This document shows positions 26,057 to 34,758 of a stretch of DNA of 64,000 nucleotides, in pieces. The translations under genes and the position numbers were made by a program. Location of the stretch: the NCBI GenBank assembly GCA_964497615.1, contig CAZCEC010000014.1, positions 1 through 64,000 on the forward strand. Reading direction: 5' to 3'. How positions within the stretch are numbered: position 1 is the stretch's first letter; every line of letters begins with the position of its first letter. Origin of the DNA: CAZCEC01 sp964497615. Lineage in GTDB: Bacteria > Chloroflexota > Anaerolineae > Anaerolineales > UBA6663. A model generated the notes under the pieces. It had not been told where the DNA came from. It did no database searches and worked only from the letters and a program-made list of their open reading frames with translations.

Positions 26057-26944
26057 ATGACGGCGAATATCATTGACGGAACAGCAATTGCGGCGAAGGT
26101 GCGCGCGCAAGTGGCGGCGGATGTGGCCCAGCGGCTGGCCGAGGGCAAATCCCAGCCCGGTCTGGCGACGGTGCTGGTGGGCGACAATACCGCCTCCCAG
26201 ACCTATGTGCGCAGCAAGCGCAAGGCCTGCGCCGAAGCCGGCATCGAATCCTTTGGGCACGAACTGCCCGCCACTGCCACCCAGCGCGAAGTCGAAGAAC
26301 TCGTGGCCCAGCTCAACGCCGACCCGCGCGTCCACGGCATCCTGGTGCAGTTGCCCCTGCCCGACGGTCTGGATGAAGAGAAAGTGCTGGCCGCCATCAG
26401 CCTGGAAAAGGACGTGGACGGTTTTCACCCCATCAACATCGGGCGGCTGGCGATGAAGGGCCGCAAGCCCCTATTCGTGCCCTGCACACCGGCCGGCTGC
26501 ATGGTGCTGCTGGAGGAGGCCGGCGCGACGTTCAAGGGCGCCAATGCGGTGGTGCTGGGCCGCTCGAACATCGTCGGCCTGCCCGCCGCGATGCTCCTGC
26601 TGCACCGCGACGCCACCCTCACCGTCTGCCATTCGCGCTCGCGCGACCTGCCCGCCATTTGCCGCCAGGCCGATATCCTGATCGCGGCGGTGGGCCGGGC
26701 CGAAATGGTGAAGGCCGATTGGGTAAAGCCGGGCGCCTTCGTGATCGACGTGGGCATCAACCGCAAGGACGATGCCACCCGCAAATCCGGCTACCGGCTG
26801 GTGGGTGACGTAGCCTACGACGAGGTGAAGGAGGTGGCCGGCGCCATCACGCCCGTGCCGGGTGGGGTGGGGCCGATGACGATTGCGATGCTGCTGCGCA
26901 ACACGGTGCGGGGCGCGGAACTGGCCGACGAGGTACGGGGCTAG
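26057..26944 (+). CDS. folD: Bifunctional methylenetetrahydrofolate dehydrogenase/cyclohydrolase
   Basis: 295 residues from the ATG at 26057, chosen because AGGAG precedes it; another ATG six codons earlier is possible. FolD interconverts 5,10-methylene-, methenyl- and 10-formyl-tetrahydrofolate. Family motifs: YVRSKRKACAEAG with the catalytic Lys, VQLPLPDGLDEE, CTPAGCMVLLEE, the nucleotide-binding GRSNIVGLPAAMLL and the C-terminal PVPGGVGPMTIAMLLRNT. It opens the purine-related block; one-carbon units from purine breakdown or for synthesis would pass through it. A GATAAT -10-like box lies at 25989-25994. Confidence 0.95.
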   Translation: MTANIIDGTAIAAKVRAQVAADVAQRLAEGKSQPGLATVLVGDNTASQTYVRSKRKACAEAGIESFGHELPATATQREVEELVAQLNADPRVHGILVQLPLPDGLDEEKVLAAISLEKDVDGFHPINIGRLAMKGRKPLFVPCTPAGCMVLLEEAGATFKGANAVVLGRSNIVGLPAAMLLLHRDATLTVCHSRSRDLPAICRQADILIAAVGRAEMVKADWVKPGAFVIDVGINRKDDATRKSGYRLVGDVAYDEVKEVAGAITPVPGGVGPMTIAMLLRNTVRGAELADEVRG

Positions 26945-26981
26945 GCGGCACTGGCGTCCGGGCCGGGTGGAGCGCCGTCGC

Positions 26982-27944
26982 ATGGATCTCCGGGCCGGCG
27001 CTTACGCGGGCCTGATCGCAGCGCTGGGCGCTCTGCTTGGAGCCGGGGCCGCGCCGGAGCCGCCCACAGGCGCCGCGCTGGTGCAGGACACCGTTCGTGT
27101 CGCAGTGATTGGCGACTATGGTGCGGCGGAGCGCGACCCAGCCGAGGCCGCAAGCGAGGCGAGCGTGGCCGCGCTGGTGGCGGGTTGGGCGCCGGATTAC
27201 GTCGTGACGACGGGGGACAACAACTACCCGAACGGCGCGGCGGAGACGATTGACGCCAACATTGGGCAGTTCTACCACGGCCTTATTCACCCGTATACTG
27301 GGACGTATGGCGCGGGCGCGCCTGGGGGTGTCAACCGCTTCCTCCCCAGCCTGGGCAACCACGACTACCTTGCAGGCAACGCCCAGCCGTATGTGGACTA
27401 CTTCACCCTGCCAGGCAACGAGCGCTATTATGACTTTCAGTGGGGGCCGGTGCATTGGTTCATTGTGGATGCCGACCCAATCCTGCGCGGCGCGCAGATC
27501 TCCACCACTCAGGCGCTGTGGCTGGAGCAGGGACTGGCGGCCTCCACCGCGCCCTGGCAGATGGTCGTAATGCATCAGGCGCCGCTGTCGTCGGGGCTGC
27601 ACGGCAGCTATCCGGAGCTGCAATGGCCGTACGCGGCCTGGGGCGCGGAGGCCGTGTTCGCTGGGCACGATCACAACTATGAGCGCATCCTGCACGAAGG
27701 CATCGTGTACTTTGTCAATGGCAGCGGCGGCGCGACGCTCTACCCCGTGGGGCCGCCCTTCACCCAGCCCATCGTGGGTAGCCAGATGACTTATTGGGCA
27801 CAGCACGGCGCCATGCTGATAGAAGCCAGCGACACGCACATCAAGTTTCAGTTCGTCAACACCTCGGGCGTGGCGGTGGACACGTATCAGCTTGGCTTCC
27901 CGGCTGACGCTCATCTGGCGTGGCTGCCGGCCGTACAGCGCTGA
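26982..27944 (+). CDS. Secreted metallophosphoesterase, purple acid phosphatase-like
   Basis: 320 residues from the ATG at 26982; a GTG five codons earlier is in frame. Residues 1-25 are a signal peptide (AGLIAALGALLGAGAAPEP). The calcineurin-type metal motifs follow in order: GDYG, TGDNNYP, GNHDY, VVMHQAP and GHDHNYER, as in tartrate-resistant acid phosphatases. It probably removes phosphate from nucleotides or other esters outside the membrane. Its place just before deaminases and a nucleoside importer makes extracellular nucleotide dephosphorylation a reasonable inference. No metal ligand appears to be missing. Confidence 0.85.
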   Translation: MDLRAGAYAGLIAALGALLGAGAAPEPPTGAALVQDTVRVAVIGDYGAAERDPAEAASEASVAALVAGWAPDYVVTTGDNNYPNGAAETIDANIGQFYHGLIHPYTGTYGAGAPGGVNRFLPSLGNHDYLAGNAQPYVDYFTLPGNERYYDFQWGPVHWFIVDADPILRGAQISTTQALWLEQGLAASTAPWQMVVMHQAPLSSGLHGSYPELQWPYAAWGAEAVFAGHDHNYERILHEGIVYFVNGSGGATLYPVGPPFTQPIVGSQMTYWAQHGAMLIEASDTHIKFQFVNTSGVAVDTYQLGFPADAHLAWLPAVQR

Positions 27945-27956
27945 AAGAGCCTGACC

Positions 27957-29309
27957 ATGCCGACCCTCCTGGCCCGCAACGCAGACGTTTTGGTGACGAT
28001 GGACCCCGCCCGGCGCGAGATCGCTGGCGGGGGTCTCTTCGTCCGCGATGGTGTCATCGAGCAGGTGGGGCCGACTTCCGAACTGCCCGCCGCCGCCGAC
28101 GAGGTGCTGGACCTGAGCGGCCATGTGGTGCTGCCGGGGCTGGTGAACACCCATCACCACCTGTACCAGACCCTCACCCGCGCCGTGCCTGCCGCGCAGG
28201 ATGCCAACCTGTTCCACTGGCTCAAGACGCTCTATCCCATCTGGGCCAACCTGACGCCGGAGGCCATCTACGTCTCGACCCTGACGGGACTGGCCGAACT
28301 GGCGCTGTCCGGCTGCACCACGGTCTCCGACCACCTGTACATTTTCCCGAACGGCTGCCGGCTGGACGACGAGCTTCGCGCCGCGCAGGAGATCGGCGTG
28401 CGGTTCCACGCTTCGCGCGGCTCGATGAGCCTGGGCGAATCGCAGGGCGGGCTGCCGCCGGACCGGGTGGTGGAGGGTGAAGACTATATCCTGCGCGACT
28501 CGCAGCGGCTGATTGAGCAGTACCACGACGCGGGGCGGGGGGCGATGCTGCGGATTGTGCTGGCGCCGTGCTCGCCGTTCTCGGTGACGCCGGACCTGAT
28601 GCGCCAGCGCGCGGCGCTGGCGCGGGCGCTGGGGGTGCGGCTGCATACGCATTTGGCCGAGACGGTGGACGAGGAGCAGTTCTGCCTGGAGCAGTTTGGG
28701 CACCGGCCAGCGGCTTACATGGAGACCCTGGATTGGGTGGGCGACGATGTGTGGTTCGCGCACTCGGTGCACGTGAACGACGCGGAGATCGGGATGTACG
28801 CCCGCACCGGCTGCGGGGTGGCGCACTGCCCGTCGTCCAACATGCGGCTGGCGTCGGGCATCGCGCCGGTGGCGAAGTTTCGCGCGGCAGGCGTGAAGGT
28901 GGGGCTGGGGGTGGATGGCTCGGCCAGCAACGACGGCAGCCACATGCTGGGCGAGGCGCGGCAGGCGCTGCTGCTGGCGCGGGTGCTGGGCGCTCCGGAT
29001 GCGCTGACGGCGCGGCAGGCGCTGGAACTGGCGACCTTGGGCGGCGCGGCGGTGCTGGGCCGGGATGACATCGGCAGCCTGGGGCCCGGCATGTGCGCGG
29101 ACTTCTTTTCGATTGACCTGAACCGGCTGGACTATGCGGGGGCGCTGCACGACCCGGTGGCGGCGGTGATCTTCTGCGCGCCGCAGCGGGCCGATTACAC
29201 AGTGATCAACGGCCAGGTGATTGTGCGGGAGGGGCGGGTGACGACGATTGACGTGCCGGCTGTAATTGAACGGCACAACCGGATTGCGAAGGCTATGGTG
29301 GCGGCGTGA
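27957..29309 (+). CDS. 8-oxoguanine deaminase-type amidohydrolase
   Basis: 450 residues of the TrzA/AtzB/SsnA amidohydrolase group. Metal ligands are H66 and H68 (NTHHHLY), His in LHTHLAE, His in FAHSVHV and Asp in GLGVDGSASND. The stretch GCGVAHCPSSNMRLASGIAP is typical of the Pseudomonas enzyme (Pa0142) shown to convert 8-oxoguanine to uric acid. Related proteins act on guanine or hydroxyatrazine, so the exact substrate is inferred. It starts 12 bases after the phosphoesterase and lies before adenine deaminase, which fits purine catabolism leading to urate or xanthine. Confidence 0.83.
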   Translation: MPTLLARNADVLVTMDPARREIAGGGLFVRDGVIEQVGPTSELPAAADEVLDLSGHVVLPGLVNTHHHLYQTLTRAVPAAQDANLFHWLKTLYPIWANLTPEAIYVSTLTGLAELALSGCTTVSDHLYIFPNGCRLDDELRAAQEIGVRFHASRGSMSLGESQGGLPPDRVVEGEDYILRDSQRLIEQYHDAGRGAMLRIVLAPCSPFSVTPDLMRQRAALARALGVRLHTHLAETVDEEQFCLEQFGHRPAAYMETLDWVGDDVWFAHSVHVNDAEIGMYARTGCGVAHCPSSNMRLASGIAPVAKFRAAGVKVGLGVDGSASNDGSHMLGEARQALLLARVLGAPDALTARQALELATLGGAAVLGRDDIGSLGPGMCADFFSIDLNRLDYAGALHDPVAAVIFCAPQRADYTVINGQVIVREGRVTTIDVPAVIERHNRIAKAMVAA

Positions 29310-29419
29310 TACGATGGGTATTGGGGTGCCAACATGGCCGGTTCGGCGAGTCGTGTACTTCGGTCGAGTGCCCCATATGTCAGCCATTGCGTAGTGACTA
29401 CGAAGAGTGGGATTAACGC

Positions 29420-31225
29420 ATGCCAAAACGCCAACCCTGGCCCGAAGTTTCCCGTGAACTCGTGGATTGCGCGATGGGCCGCGCACCCGCCGATCTCATC
29501 GTCCGCGATGGGCAGTGGGTGTGTGTGCAGTCGGGCGAGATCATCCCGCACACCGACATCGCGGTGAACGGCAGCCGCATCGCCTACGTGGGGCCGGATG
29601 CCGCGCACTGCATCGGCCCGGCGACGAAGATCATCGAAGCCGATGGCCGCTACCTGGTGCCGGGACTGCTGGACGCGCATATGCACGTCGAGTCCGGCAT
29701 GGTGACGGTGACGGAATTCGTGCGCGCAGTCGCGCCGCGCGGCACCACCGGCATGTTCGTGGACCCGCACGAGATCGCCAACGTCTACGGGCTGGAGGGG
29801 GTGCGGATGATGGCGCAGGAAGCGGCGCAGCAGCCCATCACCGTCTGGGTGCAGATGCCGTCGTGCGTGCCCTCGGCCCCCGGCCTGGAGACGCCCGGCG
29901 CGACCATCGGGCCGGATGAGGTGCGCGAGGCGATGACGTGGCCCAACATTATTGGCCTGGGCGAGATGATGAACTTCCCCGGCGTCTTCCTCTCCGGCGC
30001 GCAAATGCACGCCGAGATGGCCGAGACGATGCGGGCGGGCAAGGTCATCGGCGGGCACTACGCCTCGCCGGACCTGGGCCGCCCCTTCCACGGCTACGCG
30101 GCCGGCGGGCCGGCGGACGACCACGAAGGCACCCGCGCCGAGGACGCCGCCGCGCGTGTGCGCCAGGGGATGCGGGCCATGCTGCGGCTGGGGTCGGCCT
30201 GGTATGACGTGGCCGCGCAGGTCAAGGCCATCACCGAGGGCGGGCTGGACCCGCGCCACTTTGTGCTGTGCACCGATGACTCGCACTCCGGCACCCTCAT
30301 CAACGAGGGTCACATGGATCACGTCCTGCGGCACGCCATCGCGCAAGGGCTGAAGCCGATGACGGCAGTGCAGATGATGACTCTCAACGCCGCCGAGCAT
30401 TTCGGCGTCAGCCGCGATGTGGGGCAGATCGCGCCAGGCCGGTATGCCGACATCGTGCTCACGCGCGGCCTGGCAGACTTCCGGGCGGAGGTCGTGATCG
30501 CGGCCGGGGAGGTGATTGCTGAAGACGGGGTGTGGCGCGTGGACCTGAAGCCGTTTGAGTACCCGGCGGCCTACCGGCAGTCGGTGAAGCTGGGGCGGGC
30601 GCTGACGGCGAGTGACTTCACGGTGGCGGCGCCGGCCGGGGCCGCGCCCGGCAGTTCGGTCGAGGCCAACGTCATCGGTATCGTCGAGAATCAAGCTCCC
30701 ACTCAGCACCGGGTCCACGCCCTGCGAGTGAATGCCGGCCAGGTCCACCCCGACCGCGCGCAGGACGTGGCCAAGGTCGCGCTGGTGGAGCGCCACCATG
30801 GCACCGGCGGCGTGCAGACCGCCTTTGTGCACGGCTTTGGCTTCAACGTGCCGTGCGCCATCGCTTCCACTGTGGCGCATGACTCGCACCACATGCTGGT
30901 GGTGGGCACCGACGACGATGCCATGGCCCTGGCGGCCAACGAATTGGCGGCGCGGGGCGGGGGGATGCTGGTGGTGCGCGAGGGGCTGGTGCGGGCCGTG
31001 GTGGAACTGCCCATCGCCGGGCTGATGAGCGACGAGCGGGCCGAGGTGGTGGCGGCCAAGGCCCAGGCGGTGCTGGCTGAATATCGCGCCTGCGGCTGCG
31101 CCCTGCACAACGCGAATATGCAGCTTACCTTGCTGGCGCTGGTCGTCATCCCGGAACTGCGCCTGTCCGACCTGGGCCTGGTGGACGTCAATCAATTCAA
31201 GCACATTTCCGTAATTCGCGGGTGA
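29420..31225 (+). CDS. ade: Adenine deaminase
   Basis: 601 residues, the length of bacterial Ade (amidohydrolase superfamily), which converts adenine to hypoxanthine and ammonia with Mn or Fe. Motifs: LDAHMHVESGM (first metal His pair), DPHEIANVYG, FVLCTDDSHSGTLINEGHMDHVLR, and the C-terminal domain with TVAHDSHHMLVVGTDD and ALVVIPELRLSDLGLVDV. The spacing from the oxoguanine deaminase gene is 110 bases, with no clear promoter in it. Hypoxanthine could feed the molybdenum hydroxylase subunits encoded at 62003-63399 if the two loci cooperate. Confidence 0.95.
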   Translation: MPKRQPWPEVSRELVDCAMGRAPADLIVRDGQWVCVQSGEIIPHTDIAVNGSRIAYVGPDAAHCIGPATKIIEADGRYLVPGLLDAHMHVESGMVTVTEFVRAVAPRGTTGMFVDPHEIANVYGLEGVRMMAQEAAQQPITVWVQMPSCVPSAPGLETPGATIGPDEVREAMTWPNIIGLGEMMNFPGVFLSGAQMHAEMAETMRAGKVIGGHYASPDLGRPFHGYAAGGPADDHEGTRAEDAAARVRQGMRAMLRLGSAWYDVAAQVKAITEGGLDPRHFVLCTDDSHSGTLINEGHMDHVLRHAIAQGLKPMTAVQMMTLNAAEHFGVSRDVGQIAPGRYADIVLTRGLADFRAEVVIAAGEVIAEDGVWRVDLKPFEYPAAYRQSVKLGRALTASDFTVAAPAGAAPGSSVEANVIGIVENQAPTQHRVHALRVNAGQVHPDRAQDVAKVALVERHHGTGGVQTAFVHGFGFNVPCAIASTVAHDSHHMLVVGTDDDAMALAANELAARGGGMLVVREGLVRAVVELPIAGLMSDERAEVVAAKAQAVLAEYRACGCALHNANMQLTLLALVVIPELRLSDLGLVDVNQFKHISVIRG

Positions 31226-31256
31226 GGCGGGAAGGGCGCCCGGCGCCGAGCCGGCT

Positions 31257-31286
31257 TTGCGCTTCCCGCCAGACCCCCTGTAAAAT
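31257..31286 (+). promoter_or_regulatory. Putative promoter for the carbamoyltransferase gene
   Basis: TTGCGC at 31257-31262 and TAAAAT at 31281-31286 with an 18-base spacer and an upstream TG, giving an extended -10. The leader of about 16 bases would carry the GGGAGG ribosome-binding site. Confidence 0.45.
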
Positions 31287-31308
31287 ACTCTCGGGAGGCT
31301 GAGAACAT

Positions 31309-32289
31309 ATGCAAACTAATCTGCGCGGGCGCGATTTCATCGGCGATCTTGACTTCAGCAAGGAAGAAGTCGAGACCGTGCTCGACGTGGCCTGGGACCT
31401 CAAGCGCAAGCGCGCCCTGGGCGAGCCGCACCCCTATCTGCGCGACAAAGTCCTGGCCATGCTGTTCTTCTTCACCAGCACCCGCACGCGCGGCTCGTTC
31501 GAGGCGGGCATGGCCCAGTTGGGCGGCCACGCCGCCTTCATCGATTCCGAGACGACGCAAATCTCGCACGGTGACACCGCCAAAGAGATCGGCGAGATCT
31601 TTGGCCGCTACTTCGACGGCATCGCCATCCGCCAGTGCGACTGGCAGTTCGGCAACCAGTACATCAACGACGTCGCCCGCGCCAGCCGCGTGCCGGTGCT
31701 GAACATGCAGTGCGATGTCTATCACCCCTTCCAGTGCCTGGCCGACGTGATGACGATCATGGAGAAGCATGGCCGCAACCTGCGCCGCCGCAAGGTGGTG
31801 GTCAGTTGGGCCTATGCCGCCTCCTACAGCAAGCCCATCTCCGTGCCGCAGTCGCTGATCTTGCAGCTCACGCGCTTCGGCTGCGACGTGGTGCTGGCGC
31901 ACCCGCCGGAATTCAAGCTCATGCCGGAGATCATGGACCAGGCACGGGACAACGCCAAGCGCTACCAGGTGGGCTTCGACGTGACTGACAACATGGATGA
32001 GGCCTTCAAGGGCGCTGATGTGGTCTACCCGAAGTCTTGGGGCCCGCTGGTGACGACGACCGCCAAGGAAGAAGGCAAGACCCTGATCGAGAAGTATCGC
32101 TCGTGGATCACCGATCAGCGGCGCATGGACCTGACCACGGACGAGGCCATCTACATGCACTGTCTGCCGGCCGACCGCAATCTGGAAGTGACTGATGAAG
32201 TCATCGACGGGCCCAAGTCGGTGGTGTACGATGAGGCCGAGAACCGCCTGCACGCGCAGAAGGCGGTGATGGCGCTGACGATGAGTTGA
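31309..32289 (+). CDS. YgeW-like carbamoyltransferase (knotted transcarbamylase family)
   Basis: 326 residues. The carbamoyl-phosphate loop S57-TRTR is exact, HPFQCLADVMTIMEK supplies the HPxQ motif and HCLPADRN the second-substrate loop. The sequence resembles YgeW-type proteins more than anabolic ornithine carbamoyltransferase. In E. coli, ygeW lies beside carbamate kinase and purine genes, and recent work places it in anaerobic urate/purine degradation, where a ureido group is phosphorolysed to carbamoyl phosphate. Carbamate kinase follows here too, and deaminase genes precede it. The substrate is therefore inferred from context. GGGAGG precedes the ATG. Confidence 0.82.
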   Translation: MQTNLRGRDFIGDLDFSKEEVETVLDVAWDLKRKRALGEPHPYLRDKVLAMLFFFTSTRTRGSFEAGMAQLGGHAAFIDSETTQISHGDTAKEIGEIFGRYFDGIAIRQCDWQFGNQYINDVARASRVPVLNMQCDVYHPFQCLADVMTIMEKHGRNLRRRKVVVSWAYAASYSKPISVPQSLILQLTRFGCDVVLAHPPEFKLMPEIMDQARDNAKRYQVGFDVTDNMDEAFKGADVVYPKSWGPLVTTTAKEEGKTLIEKYRSWITDQRRMDLTTDEAIYMHCLPADRNLEVTDEVIDGPKSVVYDEAENRLHAQKAVMALTMS

Positions 32290-32300
32290 GACGTCACCTG

Positions 32301-32375
32301 GGACGAAAGACGAACGACGAAGGACGAAGCAATCAGGCCAACGCGGATTGGTCCTTCGTCTTTCGTCCTTCGTCC
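32301..32375. repeat. Heptad-built palindrome (GACGAAR units in inverted arms)
   Basis: Arms of 25 bases (32301-32325 and 32351-32375) match as an inverted repeat except at two positions, around a 25-base loop. Each arm consists of three and a half GACGAAR heptads of the kind found twice inside leuS. It could act as a terminator/attenuator between the carbamoyltransferase and carbamate kinase genes. Confidence 0.75.
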
Positions 32376-32394
32376 GATGGGAGAGGAGACGCCT

Positions 32395-33336
32395 TTGTCC
32401 AAACTAGCGGTCGTAGCCGTGGGGGGCAATGCCCTCATCAAGGACGAATCCCACCGCCAGGTGCGCGACCAGTACGACGCGGCGGCGGAGGCCATGCGCC
32501 ACATCGCCGGCATGATCGCCGACGGCTGGCGGGTCGTCATCACCCACGGCAATGGCCCGCAGGTCGGCTTCATCCTGCGCCGCTCAGAGCTGTCGCGCCA
32601 CGAACTGCACGAGGTTCCGCTCGACTCGTGCGGGGCCGACACACAGGGCGCCATCGGCTACATGTTCCAGAAGGCCCTGCACAACGAGTTTGGGCGGCGC
32701 GGCCTGTCCCTCCAGGCCGTCACCGTGGTCACCCAGGTGCTGGTAGATCGGAACGACCCAGCCTTTCAGAAGCCCACCAAGCCCATCGGCTCCTTCATGG
32801 ACGAAGCCGGGGCGCGCGCCAAGATGCAGTCCGAGGGCTGGACGATGGTCGAGGATGCCGGGCGCGGCTGGCGGCGCGTGGTGGCCTCGCCCAAGCCCCA
32901 GCGCATCGTCGAGCGCGACGCGATCCAGTCGCTCATCGAGCAGGGGTTTGTGGTGATCGCTGTCGGGGGTGGGGGCATCCCGGTGCTGGAGGATGAACAG
33001 GGCGAACTGGTGGGCGTGGAGGCCGTCATCGACAAGGACTACGCCTCGGCCCTGCTGGCGAACAGCCTGCCCGCCGACGTGTTCGTGATTACCACCGCCG
33101 TCGAAAGGGTGGCGCTCAACTTCAATCAGCCCAATCAGCGCTGGCTCGACCGGCTGACGCTGGCAGAGGCGCGGCAATACCAGGCCGAGGGGCACTTCGC
33201 CAAGGGCAGCATGGGCCCCAAGATCGACGCCGTCATCTCGTTCCTGGAGCGCGGCGGACAGCAAGCGCTGATCACGAATCCCGAGAACCTCGGGCGCGCC
33301 CTGAAAGGCGAAACCGGAACCTGGATCGTGCCCTGA
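32395..33336 (+). CDS. arcC: Carbamate kinase
   Basis: 313 residues from a TTG at 32395, preceded by AGAGGAG at good spacing; an ATG six codons earlier would overlap that site. Carbamate kinase moves phosphate from carbamoyl phosphate to ADP, giving ATP, CO2 and ammonia. Motifs: VAVGGNALIKDESHRQ, THGNGPQVGFILRRSE, VIAVGGGGIPV, AVIDKDYASALLA and FAKGSMGPKIDAVISFLERGG. Paired with the YgeW-like protein it would be the substrate-level phosphorylation step. No arginine deiminase gene is in view, which argues against an ordinary arc operon. Confidence 0.94.
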   Translation: MSKLAVVAVGGNALIKDESHRQVRDQYDAAAEAMRHIAGMIADGWRVVITHGNGPQVGFILRRSELSRHELHEVPLDSCGADTQGAIGYMFQKALHNEFGRRGLSLQAVTVVTQVLVDRNDPAFQKPTKPIGSFMDEAGARAKMQSEGWTMVEDAGRGWRRVVASPKPQRIVERDAIQSLIEQGFVVIAVGGGGIPVLEDEQGELVGVEAVIDKDYASALLANSLPADVFVITTAVERVALNFNQPNQRWLDRLTLAEARQYQAEGHFAKGSMGPKIDAVISFLERGGQQALITNPENLGRALKGETGTWIVP

Positions 33337-33350
33337 ACCGGCTGCCCCAC

Positions 33351-33360
33351 AAAGGAGGTG
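33351..33360 (+). promoter_or_regulatory. Isolated perfect Shine-Dalgarno sequence upstream of BMP lipoprotein gene
   Basis: AAAGGAGGTG lies 84 bases before the lipoprotein ATG, followed directly by GTG and a 13-codon frame, too close for normal initiation. A similar AAAGGAGGCC-GTG lies 87 bases before the other ABC lipoprotein gene (59868). It may bind ribosomes to protect or regulate the mRNA. Confidence 0.35.
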
Positions 33361-33434
33361 GTGTTCACTGCTGAATTGTGCCCGCCAAACCAACGGTCGT
33401 AACGCATTGAAACAACCATTAGGAGGAGTCTGAG

Positions 33435-34667
33435 ATGTCAAGCAAAACAACACGCCTGGTGGGCCTGCTGCTCGCTGCGAGCCTGGTGCTGGCGGCGTGC
33501 ACGCCGGCCGGCGCCCCAGCGGGCGCGGCCACCGGCACGCCCGAGACTGTCGGCGGCTTTCAGATCCCGGCGGTGCAGGAAGACATGTTCAACGTGGCCA
33601 TGGTGCTGATTGGCCCGCACGATGACGGCGGCTGGAGCCAGGCCCACTACGATGGCCTGCTGTACGTGCGCGACAATGTGCCCGACACGCACGTGGCCTA
33701 CATCGAGCTGGTGCCGGAAGGCGCCGACTCAGAGCAGGTGTTTCGCAGCCTGGCCCGCAAGGGCTTCGACCTGATCATCGGCACCTCCTTCGGCTACGGC
33801 GACGCGATGGAAGTCGTGGCCAGCGAGTTCCCGGATGCCATGTTCGTCCATCTGACCGGCTTCAAGACCAACGGCACCAACTTTGGCAACATGTTTGGTG
33901 AAATGGAAGTCTTCAAATACCTGGCCGGCATGCTGGCAGGCTCGCGCGCCAAGCTGGATGGCAATCCCAGGCTGGGTTACATGGCCACCTTCCCGATCCC
34001 GGAGGAGCTGCGCCTGGGCAATGCCATCATGCTGGGCGCCAAGGTGACTTGCCCCGAATGCACTATGGACGTGCGCTTCATCAACACCTGGCACGACCCG
34101 GTCATTGAAAAGGAAGCGGCGGCCTCGCTGTTTGACTCGGGCGTGCAGGTGGTGTTTACCGGCGCCGACACGCCGGCCGCCGGCGACGTGGCCCAAGAAA
34201 AGGGCAAGTGGGGCGTCAACTACGATCACGTGGACGCCTGCAAGAACGACGCCTGCCTGACGGCCCCGTACTGGACCTGGGGGCCGGTCTACGCTCAAAT
34301 CGCCCGCGACACCCAGGCCGGCACGTACGTGCCCGGCTTCCAGTACTTCGACTCGGCGGCCCAGGGCATGGGCCTGTACGGCTTCATGGAGGGCCAGACG
34401 CCGCAGCCCGGTGTGGCCGACCTGCCGCCTGAAGATGTACAGTTGGTGCGCGACACGCTGGCGGCCGCCCTGCGCGGCGAATTCAACCGCTTTGATGTCT
34501 TCAAGGGACCGATCAACGACAACCAGGGCAACCAAATCCTGGCCCCAGGCCAGTCGCTGGAACAACTGGACCTGGACGGCTTCGCGGAGTTTGGGTCGCC
34601 CTGCAATACGTGTATGTACTGGTGGGCCGAGGGCATCACCGCCCAACTGCCCAGCCTGGGCAACTAG
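33435..34667 (+). CDS. BMP-family nucleoside-binding lipoprotein of an ABC importer
   Basis: 410 residues. A lipoprotein signal peptide ends at LAAC with Cys22 as the acylation site. The mature protein has the Med/BMP (PnrA-like) fold: VAMVLIGPHDDGGWSQAHYDG, FDLIIGTSFGYGDAM, NGTNFGNMFGEME, then DSGVQVVFTGADTPAAGDVAQEKGKWGVNYDH. PnrA-like proteins bind purine nucleosides, which fits the deaminase genes just upstream; the binding of nucleosides here is inference. GGAGGAG lies before the ATG. A terminator-like hairpin follows, which would give more lipoprotein than membrane subunits. Confidence 0.9.
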   Translation: MSSKTTRLVGLLLAASLVLAACTPAGAPAGAATGTPETVGGFQIPAVQEDMFNVAMVLIGPHDDGGWSQAHYDGLLYVRDNVPDTHVAYIELVPEGADSEQVFRSLARKGFDLIIGTSFGYGDAMEVVASEFPDAMFVHLTGFKTNGTNFGNMFGEMEVFKYLAGMLAGSRAKLDGNPRLGYMATFPIPEELRLGNAIMLGAKVTCPECTMDVRFINTWHDPVIEKEAAASLFDSGVQVVFTGADTPAAGDVAQEKGKWGVNYDHVDACKNDACLTAPYWTWGPVYAQIARDTQAGTYVPGFQYFDSAAQGMGLYGFMEGQTPQPGVADLPPEDVQLVRDTLAAALRGEFNRFDVFKGPINDNQGNQILAPGQSLEQLDLDGFAEFGSPCNTCMYWWAEGITAQLPSLGN

Positions 34668-34703
34668 CCTGGGCGTGTTTTAGAAGATCCAGACGGAACA
34701 CCT

Positions 34704-34728
34704 CCCCCGCCCGCCCTTGGGGCGGGGG
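34704..34728 (+). terminator. Attenuating hairpin between lipoprotein and ABC ATPase genes
   Basis: CCCCCGCCC (34704-34712) pairs with GGGCGGGGG (34720-34728) around a 7-base loop. No U tract is present, so partial termination or 3'-end protection of the lipoprotein mRNA is more likely than full stop. Confidence 0.55.
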
Positions 34729-34758
34729 CGGTGCTGATTGGCTGCGGGGATCGAACTG

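Noticed and set aside
31309..32289. Ornithine carbamoyltransferase of arginine synthesis or the arginine deiminase pathway
   Set aside because: No other arg or arcA genes are near, and the sequence and gene partners fit YgeW-type proteins better; ornithine use is left as an alternative only.
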